A stretch of DNA of 64,000 bases from Cryptomeria japonica (taxonomy: Eukaryota > Streptophyta > Pinopsida > Cupressales > Cupressaceae). Shown in pieces: positions 10,070 through 21,564 of the stretch. Within the stretch, counting starts at the first letter, position 1; every line of letters begins with the position of its first letter. The stretch spans positions 527,368,291 through 527,432,290 of the forward strand of contig NC_081409.1 of the NCBI RefSeq assembly GCF_030272615.1, in the 5' to 3' direction. Below the pieces are notes generated by a model, which saw only the letters and a list, made by a program, of their open reading frames with translations, had not been told where the DNA came from and ran no database searches. The translations under genes were made by a program, and so were the position numbers.

Positions 10070-13000
10070 AGCCCCCCCAACAAAAGAGAATACCTGCCGC
10101 ACCCCAAGCAAAGCTCTGAAATGAATGAACTTGCTTTTAGTGAAGGGTTTGGTGAAGATGTCTGCAGTTTGATCTGATGTCGGACAACACTAAAGATCAA
10201 GAACCTGCTCATGAATCAGCTCTCGAATATAGTGCATGTGAATCTCAATGTGCTTGGTCCGTTGATGATGGACCGGATTGCAAGAAATCTGAATAGCACT
10301 TTGGTTGTCACAAAAGATGATTGTAGGCTTTCGAAAGGAAATGCCAAACTCAGTGAGAATGTTCTGAAGCCAAATGGCCTCAGTAGCAGCATTAACTGCT
10401 CCTCAATACTCAGCCTCAGTAGATGAAAGAGCAATAGCAGATTGTTTCTTGCTTGACCAAGAAACTGGACCAAAACCAAGAGAGAAGCAATACCCTGAAG
10501 TGGACTTGCGATCTTGAGAATCACCTGCCCAATCTGAATCTGTATATCCCACCAAGTCAATATCCACGTTCGTTGTATAATGAATCCCATAATTGTGAGT
10601 ACCCTGTACATAGTGAAGAATCCGCTTAGCTGCTTTCCAATGCAGCTCATGTGGCTCTTGCATGAACCTGGAGACCAAGCCCACTGCATATGAAATATCA
10701 AGCCTCGTGTGAGTCAAATATATGAGGCTTCCAACTAATTGATGATACAAGGTAGCATCCGCCAAGGGTGAAGAACAAGAAGCCTCAAGTTTGATTCCTG
10801 ACAGAAATGGAGTCGGTGCAGGCTTACAGTCAGCCATGCGAAATCTCAAGAGCATATCAAGAGCGTACTTAGGTTGTCCAATGAAGATACTAGAACGCGA
10901 TTGAGTGATCTCAATCCCTAAGAAGTAGTGGAGTAGGCCTAAGTCAGACATCAAGAAGTGATCATGAAGGGCAGTTTTGACTGCCTTGATACTGGATGAG
11001 TGACTTCTAGTGATCAACAAGTCATCAACATAGAGAACAAGGAAGGTGAGAGTATCATCTTGCTGCAAAATGTAGACGTTTGGATCAGAATGGCACCGAG
11101 TGAACCCAACTGACAGAAGGAAGGAGTCCATCTTGGCATACCAGGCACGAGGGGCCTGTTTAAGGCCATAGAGAGACTTCCGAAGGCGACAAACAAGTGA
11201 ACGATCGTGGACGAACCCCTGTGGCTGCTCCATATATATTTCCTCCTGAAGGTCACCATGAAGAAAAGCACTCTTCACATCCATTTGATGAACTTCCCAA
11301 CGATGGGCTGCAGCAATAGCAAGGACAAGTCGGATGGAATTCATCTTGGCAACTGGCGTAAAAGTCTTAGAGTAGTCAATCCCAGCAACCTGGGAGAATC
11401 CTTTGGTGACCAGACGAGCCTTATACTTATCAACCGACCCATCTGCAGCAAATTTTGTTCGGTAGATCCACTTGCACCGAACAAGTTTCCTTCCCTTAGG
11501 AAGAGGGAGTAAATCCCAAGTATGGTTCCTCTCCAAGGAATTGAACTCCTCCTGCATAGCTGCATCCCACTCGGGGACACTTGAAGCTTCCCGAAAGGTC
11601 TGTGGATCGGAAGTTGTAGCAAAGAAGAGATGTGGAGCATGCTCAAATTGTGACCTTGTTCTTCTCTCATCTGAAGGATCACCAACCCAATCACCTGCTG
11701 ACTCCAATGTCTGACGAGCCCAAAGAGGCCCAGTAGCTGGAGAATGAGGAGAATCTGGAGGAGAATCATCACCCTCTGAAGGATGACTAAGAGAAGAGGA
11801 AGATGAATCCTCACCATCATCATCTGAAGTGGAGGAAGAAGACTCCTCAGAAGGATTAGGAGGATTAAAATCCTCAGAAGAACTGTCATCATGAAGTTGC
11901 AATGTCTTCATAGGAATGAAAGATGGAGAAGTGGTAGAAGAAGAACTGGAAGTATCCTCCTCAAAACGAACACTCCTCTCAATGAAAAGCTCATGTGTGG
12001 TAGGATGGAGAAGCTTGTAGCCTTTAACACCATCTGGATACCCAACAAATATGCAAGGCTTTCTCTGCGGATCCATAGCCTTGCGTTTCTCTGCTGGAAT
12101 GTGGGCCCATGCAGAAGACCCAAACACTTGGAAGTGTTTGACTGTGGGTTTCCGACCAGTCCAAGCTTGAAAAAGAGTTACCCTCTTCATAGCTCGATGA
12201 GGAACTTGATTCTGGATATAACATGCATAGTTGATGGCCTCTGCCCAATACTGAGGTGCCAATGATCTGGAGTGGATCATACAATTAGCCATTTCCTTCA
12301 AGGACCGATTCTTACATTCTGCAACTCCATTTTGTTGTGGAGTGTAGGGAACTGTGTGTTGAAGATCAATGCCTTCTGAGATACAAAATTGCTGAAACCT
12401 TTGGTTGACATATTCCCCCCCATTAGCGATGCGCAAAACCTGGATGGTTTTCCCTGATTGCTTCTCTGCAAAGGCTTTGAATTCCTGAAAAGACTCAAAG
12501 ACCTCAAACTTTTGTTTGAGAAAATATACAAAGGTGTACTGAGAAAGATCATCAATGAATGTCAAGACATATTTGGCCCTGCTGAAAGAAGGATTTGGAA
12601 ATGGTCCTGCTAAATCACTGTGAACTAGCTCCAAAAGGTGTGTGGCTCTCCATGCTTTGCCTTTATCAAATTTTTCTTCAGGGTGCTTGCCAAGAATGCA
12701 TCCTTGACAAACTCCATCAAGAAATCAAATAGAAGGCAACCCTATAACCATGTCATGCTGACTGAGCTGCTGCAAGTAGCGGTAGTTCAAGTGGCCAAAC
12801 CGTTGATGCCACAAATGACTCACCTCATCTGAGTGAGTAAGCAATGCAAGTGAAGGAGAATTAGGAACAAAGTGAGAAAAGTGATACAGGCTAGACTGAT
12901 TATCTGCCTTTCCCACTGCAATTGTAGACCCATTGGGCATCTCACTAATTACCACTGTGTCTGGAGTGAACTCAACCTACTTGCTAGAGCCAGTGTGAGT

Positions 13001-14195
13001 GATTTGATAGACAGATAGGAGATTAGTTGACAAAGATGGAACACAAAGGACATCCTGAAATGCTCCTTTGCCCACGTCAACAGACCCTCTCCCATGCACT
13101 TCAACAAGAGTGTCATCACCCAATAGAATAGATGGCATAGAACATGACTCCAAGGAGGAAAAACTATCCTTTGATGAAGCCATGTGGTGCGAAGCATCTG
13201 AGTCAATAATCCAGGAATTAGGCTGGGAAGCAACAGCAACTAGGGCCTTGCCCTTTTCTTTCCCCTTACTTGTGTCCTTTGAAGATTCCTGAGATGAACT
13301 TGGTTTGACAGAATCGGGCACCTTGATGTTGTTCTTTTCTAGAAGATGAGTCAAATGATCATTTTGCTTCTTTAGACATTTATGTTCATCATGACCAGGT
13401 TTCTTACAATAGGAACACTTAGTTTTCTCCTTCTTGTTTTTGTCACCCTTTGAAGAAGATGCATCATTAGTTGCTTTTGAAGTAACTGGCTTCTGTTCTT
13501 GCTTCTTTTCTCCTTGGTTCTTTTGTTTCTTTTCTTGCTTAGAAAGCCCATTTTGATCTTTTGTACCTTGGTTGGCAACCAATGCTTGAGATTTAGAGGG
13601 CTTAATTGTGCCCATTTGAATCAGCTTATCCTGTTCTTGTGTGAGTTCTTTTACAAAATCATCAAGAGAAGGCATTTTAAAGCTGGTTCCTAAGGCACTT
13701 TTTGTAGCATAGAAAGTAGACACAAAAATTGAATAGTTTGGACCAAGTTTGGAAAGAATGCTTAGAATCAATTGTGAATCTTTCTTATCTATCCCACATG
13801 CCTTCAATTGCAATCTTACAGCCTTTAGTTTTGTGAAGAAGTCCTGAATTGTAATCAAAATTACATGGATTTATCCCTATTAGCTCATTCTCCAATGGGT
13901 GTCCCCTTAACTCATCTTGTTGACCAAACAACCCTTCTAATGTTGTCCATACATCATTTGGAGTTGTAGCAGATTTAACATGAAAAAGAAGATCAGAAGA
14001 TATAGACATACATAGAGTACCATAAGCTTCATCACATTTGTTAAACCATTTTGGCTTTTCTGCAATTAGTGTTGGTTCGGTTTCAAGTCCCATGGTTACT
14101 CTAAACAACCCCAACTTCTTAAAATAGATTGTCATTTTTGATTTCCACTCATACTAGTTGTAAGGTGTGAGTATTGGTACTGTATTTTGATCCAT
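10070..14195 (-). pseudogene. Copia-1 gag-pol polyprotein, decayed
   Basis: Gag starts at ATG 14195 (MDQNTVPILTPYN), with TAG at 14154 and a frameshift near 13857. Its zinc knuckle CSYCKKPGHDEHKC lies near 13377-13421. Protease has WIIDSDASHHM near 13195, where the expected DSGA motif reads DSDA. Stops follow at 12977 and 12725, flanking the GAG-pre-integrase motif HLWHQRFGHL. Integrase keeps HSDLAGP and the NGVAE glutamate, but the second catalytic Asp is replaced (LRIANGGEY, near 12430). Reverse transcriptase is long and open: [25 protein letters not shown] and the catalytic LYVDDLL. RNase H has YTDSDWAGD and STEAEY, ended by TGA at 10403; homology continues in the same frame to about 10070 with one more stop. 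From 12724 to 10406 the frame is continuous. The element cannot encode an active integrase as it stands. A copia origin is certain; the lineage is not assigned. Confidence 0.93.
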
Positions 14196-15200
14196 TTTAA
14201 TGCAGAAAGTAAGATTGCTTGTGCAGGAAAGAGAGACGAAAAAATTAGAGAGAACACACTGGACCATCCCCCTATGTACTAGATCAGAAATCACCCCCCC
14301 AGATTTATAAGGTGGCACTTTATAATTTAGAGCATTTACAATGCTGGATTTATTTTCTGGAGTTTTACAAAGTCCAAAAAATGGACACAAATACCGAAGG
14401 CAAAAATAATATCTCAGAATATGAGCATCAAAACAACACCAATGTATTCTAATTGAAAAAATATCCACTTTCAAAAAAAGAATGACCTGAATCCGAGATC
14501 ATATGTGAAAGTTATAGTGGTTTGAAGTTCATAAAACGGGGAGTGCCCTTTAGATCTGTTGATAAAACTTAATTAATGGAAAATTGGGAACTTATAAGAA
14601 AGCATTGATTGCACCACTGCAAAGAGCACAAAAAAATACCCCATTTCAAAAAAAATTGCACTGAAAAATACCTCCGTATGACTGAGAAAATCTCATTTGA
14701 AAATCAGATGCAAAAATGAAAACTGCAATGGTGAGGGGTCTGGCTAAAGCTTTCAGACGCGATTTTCAAAGATCTGTCGAGTAAATAAAAAATCTGGCAA
14801 TGCCCCAGATGGTTTTTTCCAGCGGCGAAATAAACCCAGAAAGCGTTTTTCTTTATCACTTTTGGAAGATGGGGCCACAGTGTTAAAAAAACGCCTTCAA
14901 CAAGGAAAAAACGACATACAAAGCTTCTGGTGTCCGATCTGCACACACTTTATATGAAAATAGAGGTTTTTGGGCCTTCCAAACACAAAGCAAAGGTCTG
15001 TTAGGCCTAAAAACACACTATTTGAAAGTTCTTTCACAAATCTAAGCTTCAAAAACCTTGTTTTACAAAAAAACATATATGTAAAACAATATTACCGGAT
15101 CTTCATAAATCTTTGCTGGTTTTTCAAATCATGCAAAATTCAAAAGAAAACACAGCAAGATTTTACAAGATCTCTACAATAATCTAATCTTTCAAAACAG
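14196..15200 (-). other. Copia-1 5' leader
   Basis: One kilobase lies between the primer-binding site and the gag ATG. It is A+T-rich with C runs near 14287 and no conserved frame. Long untranslated leaders are usual in copia elements. Confidence 0.75.
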
Positions 15201-15212
15201 GCTCTGATACCA
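15201..15212 (-). promoter_or_regulatory. Copia-1 primer-binding site
   Basis: The minus strand reads TGGTATCAGAGC directly after the 5' LTR, complementary to the 3' end of initiator tRNA-Met. Confidence 0.92.
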
Positions 15213-15638
15213 TGTTAAAATTTGAGAAACAGATTACAACCCATAATTGAATTGAAAGAGATATATCAAATAAACTGTAAATGCAAATGAAATAAATAGC
15301 ATAACAGTGATACCGAGAGAAAACTGATGTGAAGTGCTCCAAGGCAAAATAGCATCAAATTACTATCTCCAACTATATATGAAAATACAAGCAAGGTAGC
15401 ATGTTTATATAGACTCAAGAGAGGGGTGGAGGTGGCAATACCGGCCAATGAGGAGAGACCACCATGATTGTCTAAACATAGTAAATGCACCTCCTCATAG
15501 CATGTCAACACCTCAATACCCACTTGTCTTAAGTAAACATGATTTATTAACCTAAGCAAGCTTAATTAAAGTGTAGGAAAAACCTAGGAAAAGGAAAAAT
15601 AATAAACCCAACTAGGAAAATAAAAACCTACACTAACA
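15213..15638 (-). repeat. Copia-1 5' LTR
   Basis: 426 bp matching the 3' LTR. On the minus strand a TATATAAAC motif at about 15403-15412 is the likely core promoter of the element. Confidence 0.93.
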
Positions 15639-15643
15639 GAAAT

Positions 15644-16307
15644 TATCAAAGGTAGTTGTATGTTTTCGTCTAAGTTGCTAGTTTTGGTTTGGGTTTGAGT
15701 TCAAGTTCACAGTTGGGTCATTTTTTTGGGGGGTCTGGGTTCGTTTTGGGTTTGTCAGTACAAAAACATACTAAAATAAAAAATATATACATATATGCAG
15801 TAGTAGTTAAGCTCAAAATATACCAATATGCTAGTAGTCAAATAACATAGCTAAGTACAAACAATATAAAATGATTCATTGAGGAAGATTGATGCCAGAA
15901 GGCCATTATCTCCTGTGTGAAAATGCAAGCCGTCACAGACTCACAAAGAAAAGAGATCCAAGACCAGGTTAGAAAGCATTTGTGAGAGTATTTATTTTAT
16001 CTCTAAAATTCTAAATACGTAGTATATTAATGCCATCTTCAATTAGTATTTGCTCGGTCACAAGACAACATTCATGACTCAATCAATACTCCAATTTCCT
16101 AAATAGTCTCTAGTTACACCATGTTTAATTGCTAAAGCCTCTCAATTAGTATTTAAGAGCATGTCATAAGGATATAAGGGATTCACACACTGAGGATCCC
16201 TTAATATTGCAATTACAGTAGTCATATATCTAACCTAGAGTTGCAAATTCTTACATCATCTTTTGGTTTCAAATTCTAACTTATTTGCATTCCAAAGTTG
16301 GAAAATA
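15644..16307. other. Unassigned A+T-rich spacer
   Basis: Sequence between the two LTR elements, with a GGGTTTGGGTTTGAG-type tract near 15690-15760 and no coding signal. Its first part is the continuation of whatever Copia-1 inserted into. Confidence 0.5.
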
Positions 16308-17017
16308 TGTAATGTCCCCTTTTCGGATTACCCTGAATCTTCCCCTTGTAAATATCAAAGTCTGCTAATTTTCACGCTTATTAATTCTGATATTAGATAT
16401 TGATCCATTGACTTTTTTGTCTTCTTTGATCTTATGGATGGTTCCTCCAATTCCCCCTTCTCAATTGAATTTATCTCTTTTTTATATCTTCATTTGTGGG
16501 AAGTCACACCTCTTTATAAGAAATGAGTCATCACTCTTCATTGCTACCCTTTGAGAATAATAAATTATTCTTCAAATTGGTCTCCCTTGGATGCCCTCCT
16601 CAAATAATACTTTCTCCTTTTTATATCCTCCAATGTGAGGGAGAGGTCACACCTCTTCATTATGTATGCTCCTTTGGCAAGAGACGCACCCTTTCCACCA
16701 TTAGCACCCTTTGAAAGAGTGCAACTCTTCATTATTTCTGCGTTTTGAAAGGAACACAACTTTCACATTCAGATCTGCACTTCTTATTTATATTAGTTCT
16801 ACACTTCTGATTCCCCAAATTATCCCTTCAAATGAGGTTCTCTTCTGCCTTTTATATCTCATGTTTGAGGGAGTCACAACTTTTCATTTCATGTCTTTGA
16901 CCATTCATTAACTTAATTAAAATTTAATTATATTTTAATTGTATTCTTCTATATTTTAATTTTAATCTTGTTATTATCATTTATCATTAGATTGTATTTC
17001 AAAATGGGGACATTATA
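16308..17017 (-). repeat. 3' LTR of the non-autonomous element
   Basis: Matches 18301-18981 along its length with small indels. It contains CTTTTTATATCCTCCAATGTGAGGGAG and a related CTTTTATATCTCATGTTTGAGGGAG, an internal degenerate duplication. Confidence 0.9.
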
Positions 17018-17030
17018 GCCCACCCCACTC
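17018..17030 (-). promoter_or_regulatory. Polypurine tract of the non-autonomous element
   Basis: Minus strand reads GAGTGGGGTGGGC next to the 3' LTR. Confidence 0.7.
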
Positions 17031-17460
17031 AAGATTTCTTGTCCTCAAGCATTGATCAATTTAACTAAATTTTCCCAATGCAAGGATTCCTAACTAATCC
17101 CTGAAGATTTGTAATCTTAAGATAAGTTCTCTCTCATCAATTGTAATCGTAAGAACTATGTTTGGTTGTTTCCTCGAGACAACAAAGGTGAAATTCTCAT
17201 TCATTGAGAAGAGGATTAGAAGCATGACACACATGTAAGACCTTAATTGCAATATTCTTTCCTAAAAAAACTCATCTTTCTAGGTCAACAAAAACATAGA
17301 ATTCACAATGATAGAAATCAGTAATCATAAATATTCATGTAGTAGATATACCCAACACGGAGTATACACTTAAAACACGGAGCATACACATGAAAACACG
17401 AAGTAGACACATGGATATATTTAGATACAAGCATTCACATGTAGATATAGTTTATTTGGT

Positions 17461-17945
17461 CCACAAGAAGCAAGAACGTCCAACCAAGACTACATCCATC
17501 CCTTGGGCCAATCGATCAATCATTTTACCCACGAGGCAAGAGCGTCCAACTTGGACCAGAACCATCTCTCGGAGTAACCAATCCACAAGAGGTAGGAGTG
17601 TCCAACCAGGACCAAAACCATCTCTTGGGCCAATTCACTTTATCCACAAGAGGTGGAGCGTCCAACCAGGTTCAAAACCATCTCATGGACGATTCATTTT
17701 ATCCACAAGAGACAGGAGCGTTCAACCAGGTCCAGAACCATCTCTTGGGCTAATTCACTTTATCCACAAGAGGCAGGAGCGTCCAACTACGACCAGAACT
17801 ATCTCTTGGGCCAATTCACTTTATCCACAAGAGGCAGGAGCGTCCAACTAGGACCATAACCATCTCTTGGGCCAATTCACTTTATCTAGAAGAGGCTGGA
17901 GCATTCAACCAAGACCAAAACCATCTCTTGGGGTAATCATTATTC
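17461..17945. repeat. Eight-unit 60-bp tandem array inside the non-autonomous element
   Basis: Units start CCACAAGAGGCAGGAGCGTCCAAC at 17461, 17529, 17583, 17644, 17703, 17764, 17825 and 17886; the last five intervals are 59-61 nt. Each contains ACCATCTCTTGGGCCAATTCACTTTAT. The central copies are most alike and the edge copies more diverged, the usual picture for unequal exchange. The plus-strand frames across the array are repeat translations. Confidence 0.9.
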
Positions 17946-18286
17946 CATAATTCACAATAAATCTCTTCCATAAATCTGCTATAAAGTCTTCCATAATTTG
18001 ATCATAAGATTGTCATAAAGTATCCACAATCTCTTCTCAAAAGTCTGTTACCAACTCTTCATATACTTCACCTTAGATCTCCATAATATTCTCTCTTATT
18101 CTAGTGTATATATTATATACTTGATTGTCTTCTTTGCACTATACACGTATGTTTTAACAATCTCTCATATTGTCTTGCCATTGTCATTTAGTTGTTGCCA
18201 TATTTTTGGACAGAGTTAATACATCCCTTCTCATTGATTAGAATGCATAAACGATTTATCCTTATCCTATAGGCTGGCAAGATCAT

Positions 18287-18298
18287 GCTCTGATACCA
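18287..18298 (-). promoter_or_regulatory. Primer-binding site of the non-autonomous element
   Basis: Minus strand reads TGGTATCAGAGC, two bases away from the 5' LTR; complementary to initiator tRNA-Met. Confidence 0.9.
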
Positions 18299-18300
18299 CT

Positions 18301-18981
18301 TGTAATGTCCCATTTTGGGATTACCTTGAATCTTGCCCTTGTAAATATCAAAGTCTGCTAATTTTCACGCATATTAATTCTGATATTAGATATTGATCCA
18401 TTGAATTTTTTGTCTTCTTTGATCTTATGGATGGTTCCTCCAATTCCTCCTTCTCAATTGAATTAATCTCTTCTTTATATCTTCATTCGTGGGAAGTCAC
18501 ACCTCTTTATAAGAAATGAGTCATCACTCTTCATTGCTTCCCTTTGAGAATAATAAATTATTCTTCAAATTGATCTCCCTTGGATGTCCTCAAATGAGAC
18601 TTTCTCCTTTTTATATCCTCCAATGTGAGGGAGAGGTCATACCTCTTCATCATGTATGCCCCTTTGGCAAGAGACACACCCTTTCCACCATTAGCACCCT
18701 TTGAAAGAGTGCAACTCTTCGTTATTTCTGCGTTTTGAAAGGAACACAACCTTTCACATTAAGATCTGCACTTCTGATTCCCCAAATTATCCCTTCAAAT
18801 GAGGTTCTCTTCTCCCTTTTATATCTCATGTTTGAGGGAGTCAACTTTTCATTTCATGTCTTTGACCATTCATTAACTTAATTAAAATTTAATTATATTC
18901 AATTGTATTCTTTTATATTTTAATTTTAATTTTATTATTATCATTTATCATTAGATTGTATTTCAAAGTGGGGACATTACA
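18301..18981 (-). repeat. 5' LTR of the non-autonomous element
   Basis: 681 bp, starts TGTAATGTCCC and ends GGGGACATTACA, followed by the AAATA target duplication. Confidence 0.9.
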
Positions 18982-18987
18982 AAATAT

Positions 18988-19973
18988 CTAAGTTACCGGT
19001 ACGTCTAGGTTTTCCCCCAAATCCGGATACGATTCGTCTTGGATTCGGGTTCGGATACGATTCGTCTTGGATTCGTCTAGGTTGACTTTCACGGAAGGAA
19101 AATGGGTTATTTAAACCCTAAAACAAAAACAAAAGACGTGCACGAGCAGACAGAAAATGCATTTCGGATTTGTCTTCGGCAACGCTTGTCTTCGTTTGTC
19201 TTCGGCTCACGACAACGGCTCACAGCTCACGACAATGGCTCACCGCTCACCGCTCACGACAACGGCTCATTGCTCACGGCTCATGGCTCACGACAACGCT
19301 CAGGCAACAGCTCACGACAATGCTCAGGCGACGGCAGTAGTTTCTTCATTTGTCCGAGTTGAACAAAAATGTTTTAGACAATGTAGTTTGTGCGAATGAA
19401 TAACCATGACGGAATCCATGGATGCTGTTGCAAACCTTCATCGTTAATAATGGAATATATAAAATAGATTTTTAAAAAGTATTATACATTATCTTAATAT
19501 ATTGTCCCGTAACGTATATATTACTAGTTATATAATTAGATTACAAATTTAAAATAATATAAATTTTATAAGATATATTTAATATTAATTTATAATTAAT
19601 ATGTTTAATTTTTAATAATGAAATATATAAAATAGTTTATTTTAAAATTATTATACATTATATTAGTATATTGTTCGTAAAACTATATCTTAATAGTTAT
19701 ATAATAAAATTATAAGTTAAAAATAATATTAAATTTATAAAGTATATATTTAATATTAATATATATTTAATATATGTAATTTTTAATATATATAAATATT
19801 TTTTTAATTTAGAATTAATATATTTAAATTTTAATATACATATTTATGATTTTTATATGTTTTTTATACTAACGTACCCAAAACGTACCCAGCTCCCTCA
19901 AAATTTTTTTGCCGTACCTGCGTACCGTACCCACGTACCCGATTCCGATTCCGATTCCGATTCGGTAACTTAG
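18988..19973. mobile_element. Inverted-repeat DNA element (MITE-like), about 986 bp
   Basis: It begins CTAAGTTACCG and ends CGGTAACTTAG, an 11-bp perfect terminal inverted repeat. Direct repeats AAAATAT flank it (8 bp with one mismatch once the LTR element inserted at its left edge is removed), which fits a hAT-like 8-bp target duplication. The ends carry subterminal repeats: ATACGATTCGTCTTGGATTCG twice at left and CCGATT four times at right. No transposase is encoded. Confidence 0.7.
19195..19335. repeat. Short tandem repeats of GGCTCACGACAA type
   Basis: About ten diverged copies of CTCACGACAA(C/T)GGCTCA lie inside the inverted-repeat element. The overlapping plus-strand frames are repeat products. 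Confidence 0.8.
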
Positions 19974-20498
19974 CAAAATATGATATCTTTTCTTGTTTTT
20001 GGATCAAACATAGGATGGAAGGGCAATTTTCAAAAGAATATATGCATCTTTTGAAGTACAACATGAAAGTACATTTTAAATTCTTGTTCCTTTCAATCCT
20101 TGTCGACCTTTTATATCTAGGTAACTTTTTGGTCTTCTAGGTCAATTATCTTTCTATTGTTACCCTGATCAGATTTTTTTTCTTTGTGATGTGCAATAGA
20201 AACTCTTAAGTTACTGGTTTATTTAGAGATTGGCACACATTTTCAAAACTTTGATATTATGACTATATTCTAGACTCCGATTTACAAATTATCCATAATT
20301 AGGAGTTAATTTATTTTTGTATTGATGAAAATAAAATCACATAAGCAATTCTAATTTTTCAGTATTTTAGATTTTTATTTACACAAATGTGCATACATGA
20401 GAAAAAACACTTTAAAAAAGTAAAAATAAATAAATGCATTTTGGTCAAATTCTACTCAGATTCCTTGAAAGATGGGGAAATTCTCCCTGGGTCTATTT
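19974..20498. other. A+T-rich spacer with no recognised feature
   Basis: No coding signal, element end or RNA gene is visible between the MITE and the presumed Gypsy-A LTR edge. Confidence 0.5.
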
Positions 20499-21238
20499 GT
20501 GAAGCAGTCATCGGTTAGGAGGGACCTCAAAGAGATCAATCCGGACCGGTCAGCAAGAGTAAACACAACAAAAACACAAAGATATGATGGAGGCAATGCA
20601 AAACAGATTGATTTATTTCATGAAAACTGATTACAACCAACCGATAACAACCGGGTTACAGAAACCGGCTCATAGGCCTGCTAAAACATACTCAAATACA
20701 TAATAGCTCACAACCGGGACCTTCAATCTTAAGATCTATCTTCTATGCTTAGTCTAGCTACTTGATTGTTCGATTGATACATTCTAATGCACAATTACAA
20801 TTATATATACGATCCAAGGGGACCCGGTTAGCCCAAAAAGGGATCAAAACCCGAAGAACAAGACCTAACGTGTAAAATCAACAAGGTCGGCCTCCGCCAA
20901 GAGATTCTTCTGGAAAATCCAAAGGATGAAGTGTAGATCGCGGAAAAAGGTTGGCTACATGCCAAGGAACATCGAAATCAATGTTCAAGGCTCCGCAAGC
21001 TTCGTAAGGGGTTCCGGTCGATCACCAAAATAGGTCTAGGCAACCGGTAACAAGAAACTGTCAACCGGTAATAGGAAACTGTCAAGGAAACCGATAGCGA
21101 TAACTTGCCGGAAAATGATCCAAATGCGATGCGGTCTGGAAATAAGAAAGATGATCGAGTCTTCAAGTAGAATCCAACTCCACAGGATCCGGTGAGCCAA
21201 AACCGGTACACATAGAAAGAAAAGCTGAAACTGCAAAC
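20499..21238 (-). mobile_element. Gypsy-A 3' end, probably its 3' LTR, left part
   Basis: Continues from 25803-25893 across the hAT insertion. On the minus strand it has a TATATA motif (about 20800-20810, GTATATATAATTG) and would end at ...GACTGCTTCACA at 20499. Several ACCGGT and CCGG motifs recur. The other LTR of Gypsy-A is not in the window, so the boundaries rest on position after the chromodomain and LTR-like features only. Confidence 0.45.
21231..21238. repeat. Target-site duplication of the hAT element, left
   Basis: CTGCAAAC is repeated exactly at 25795-25802. Eight-base duplications are diagnostic of hAT transposition. Confidence 0.85.
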
Positions 21239-21564
21239 CATACTTGCAAAACTCGGCGAGCAATTCAAAAACTCGCGAGTAATCGCGATCCATAATGCCG
21301 CGCGAGTTAATCGCGGAAATACTCGGGGCGATTTTTTTATATACTCGCCGCGATTTTTTTGGCAAATACTCGCCGTTAATGGCCAAAACCCGCCCGAAAC
21401 GCGGCACAAAATGCGAGAAAAAACCGAAGTCTTTATTCCATTTCGCGGCTCGCGCGACTCCGGAAGGCAAAAAACGCCACGCGATTTGCAGTAGGGTTTG
21501 CATTTGCACGCGCGACCAGGTTTTTACTTGTTTATTCGTGATCTTTTTGTATTGTTTTATTTCG

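Larger units (their letters stand above)
9499..15638 (-). mobile_element. Copia-1: complete but inactivated Ty1-copia LTR retrotransposon
   Basis: A 6,140-bp element on the minus strand has two 426-bp LTRs (9499-9924 and 15213-15638) that start TGTTA and end TAACA. A primer-binding site lies next to the right (5') LTR, a G-rich polypurine tract next to the left (3') LTR, and exact GAAAT target duplications flank it. Domain order gag, protease, integrase, reverse transcriptase, RNase H is the Ty1-copia order. By hand count the LTRs differ at about 19 of 426 positions (about 95.5 % identity), so the insertion is not recent. The coding region has several stops and one frameshift. Right flank follows on at AATTATCAAAGG. 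Confidence 0.95.
16308..18981 (-). mobile_element. Non-autonomous LTR retrotransposon with an internal tandem array
   Basis: LTRs at 16308-17017 (710 bp) and 18301-18981 (681 bp) start TGTAATGTCCC and end GGGGACATTA(C/T)A. Direct repeats AAATA flank the element (16303-16307 and 18982-18986). A tRNA-Met primer-binding site sits next to the right LTR and a G-rich polypurine tract next to the left one, so it is oriented on the minus strand. The internal region is only 1.28 kb and has no gag or pol. It must have been mobilised by proteins made elsewhere. The LTR start resembles the LTR start of Gypsy-B (37905), so a gypsy partner is possible. Confidence 0.92.

Noticed and set aside
17390-17851. 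153-codon plus-strand frame in the non-autonomous LTR element
   Set aside because: A translation of the 60-bp tandem array, with no relation to gag or pol.
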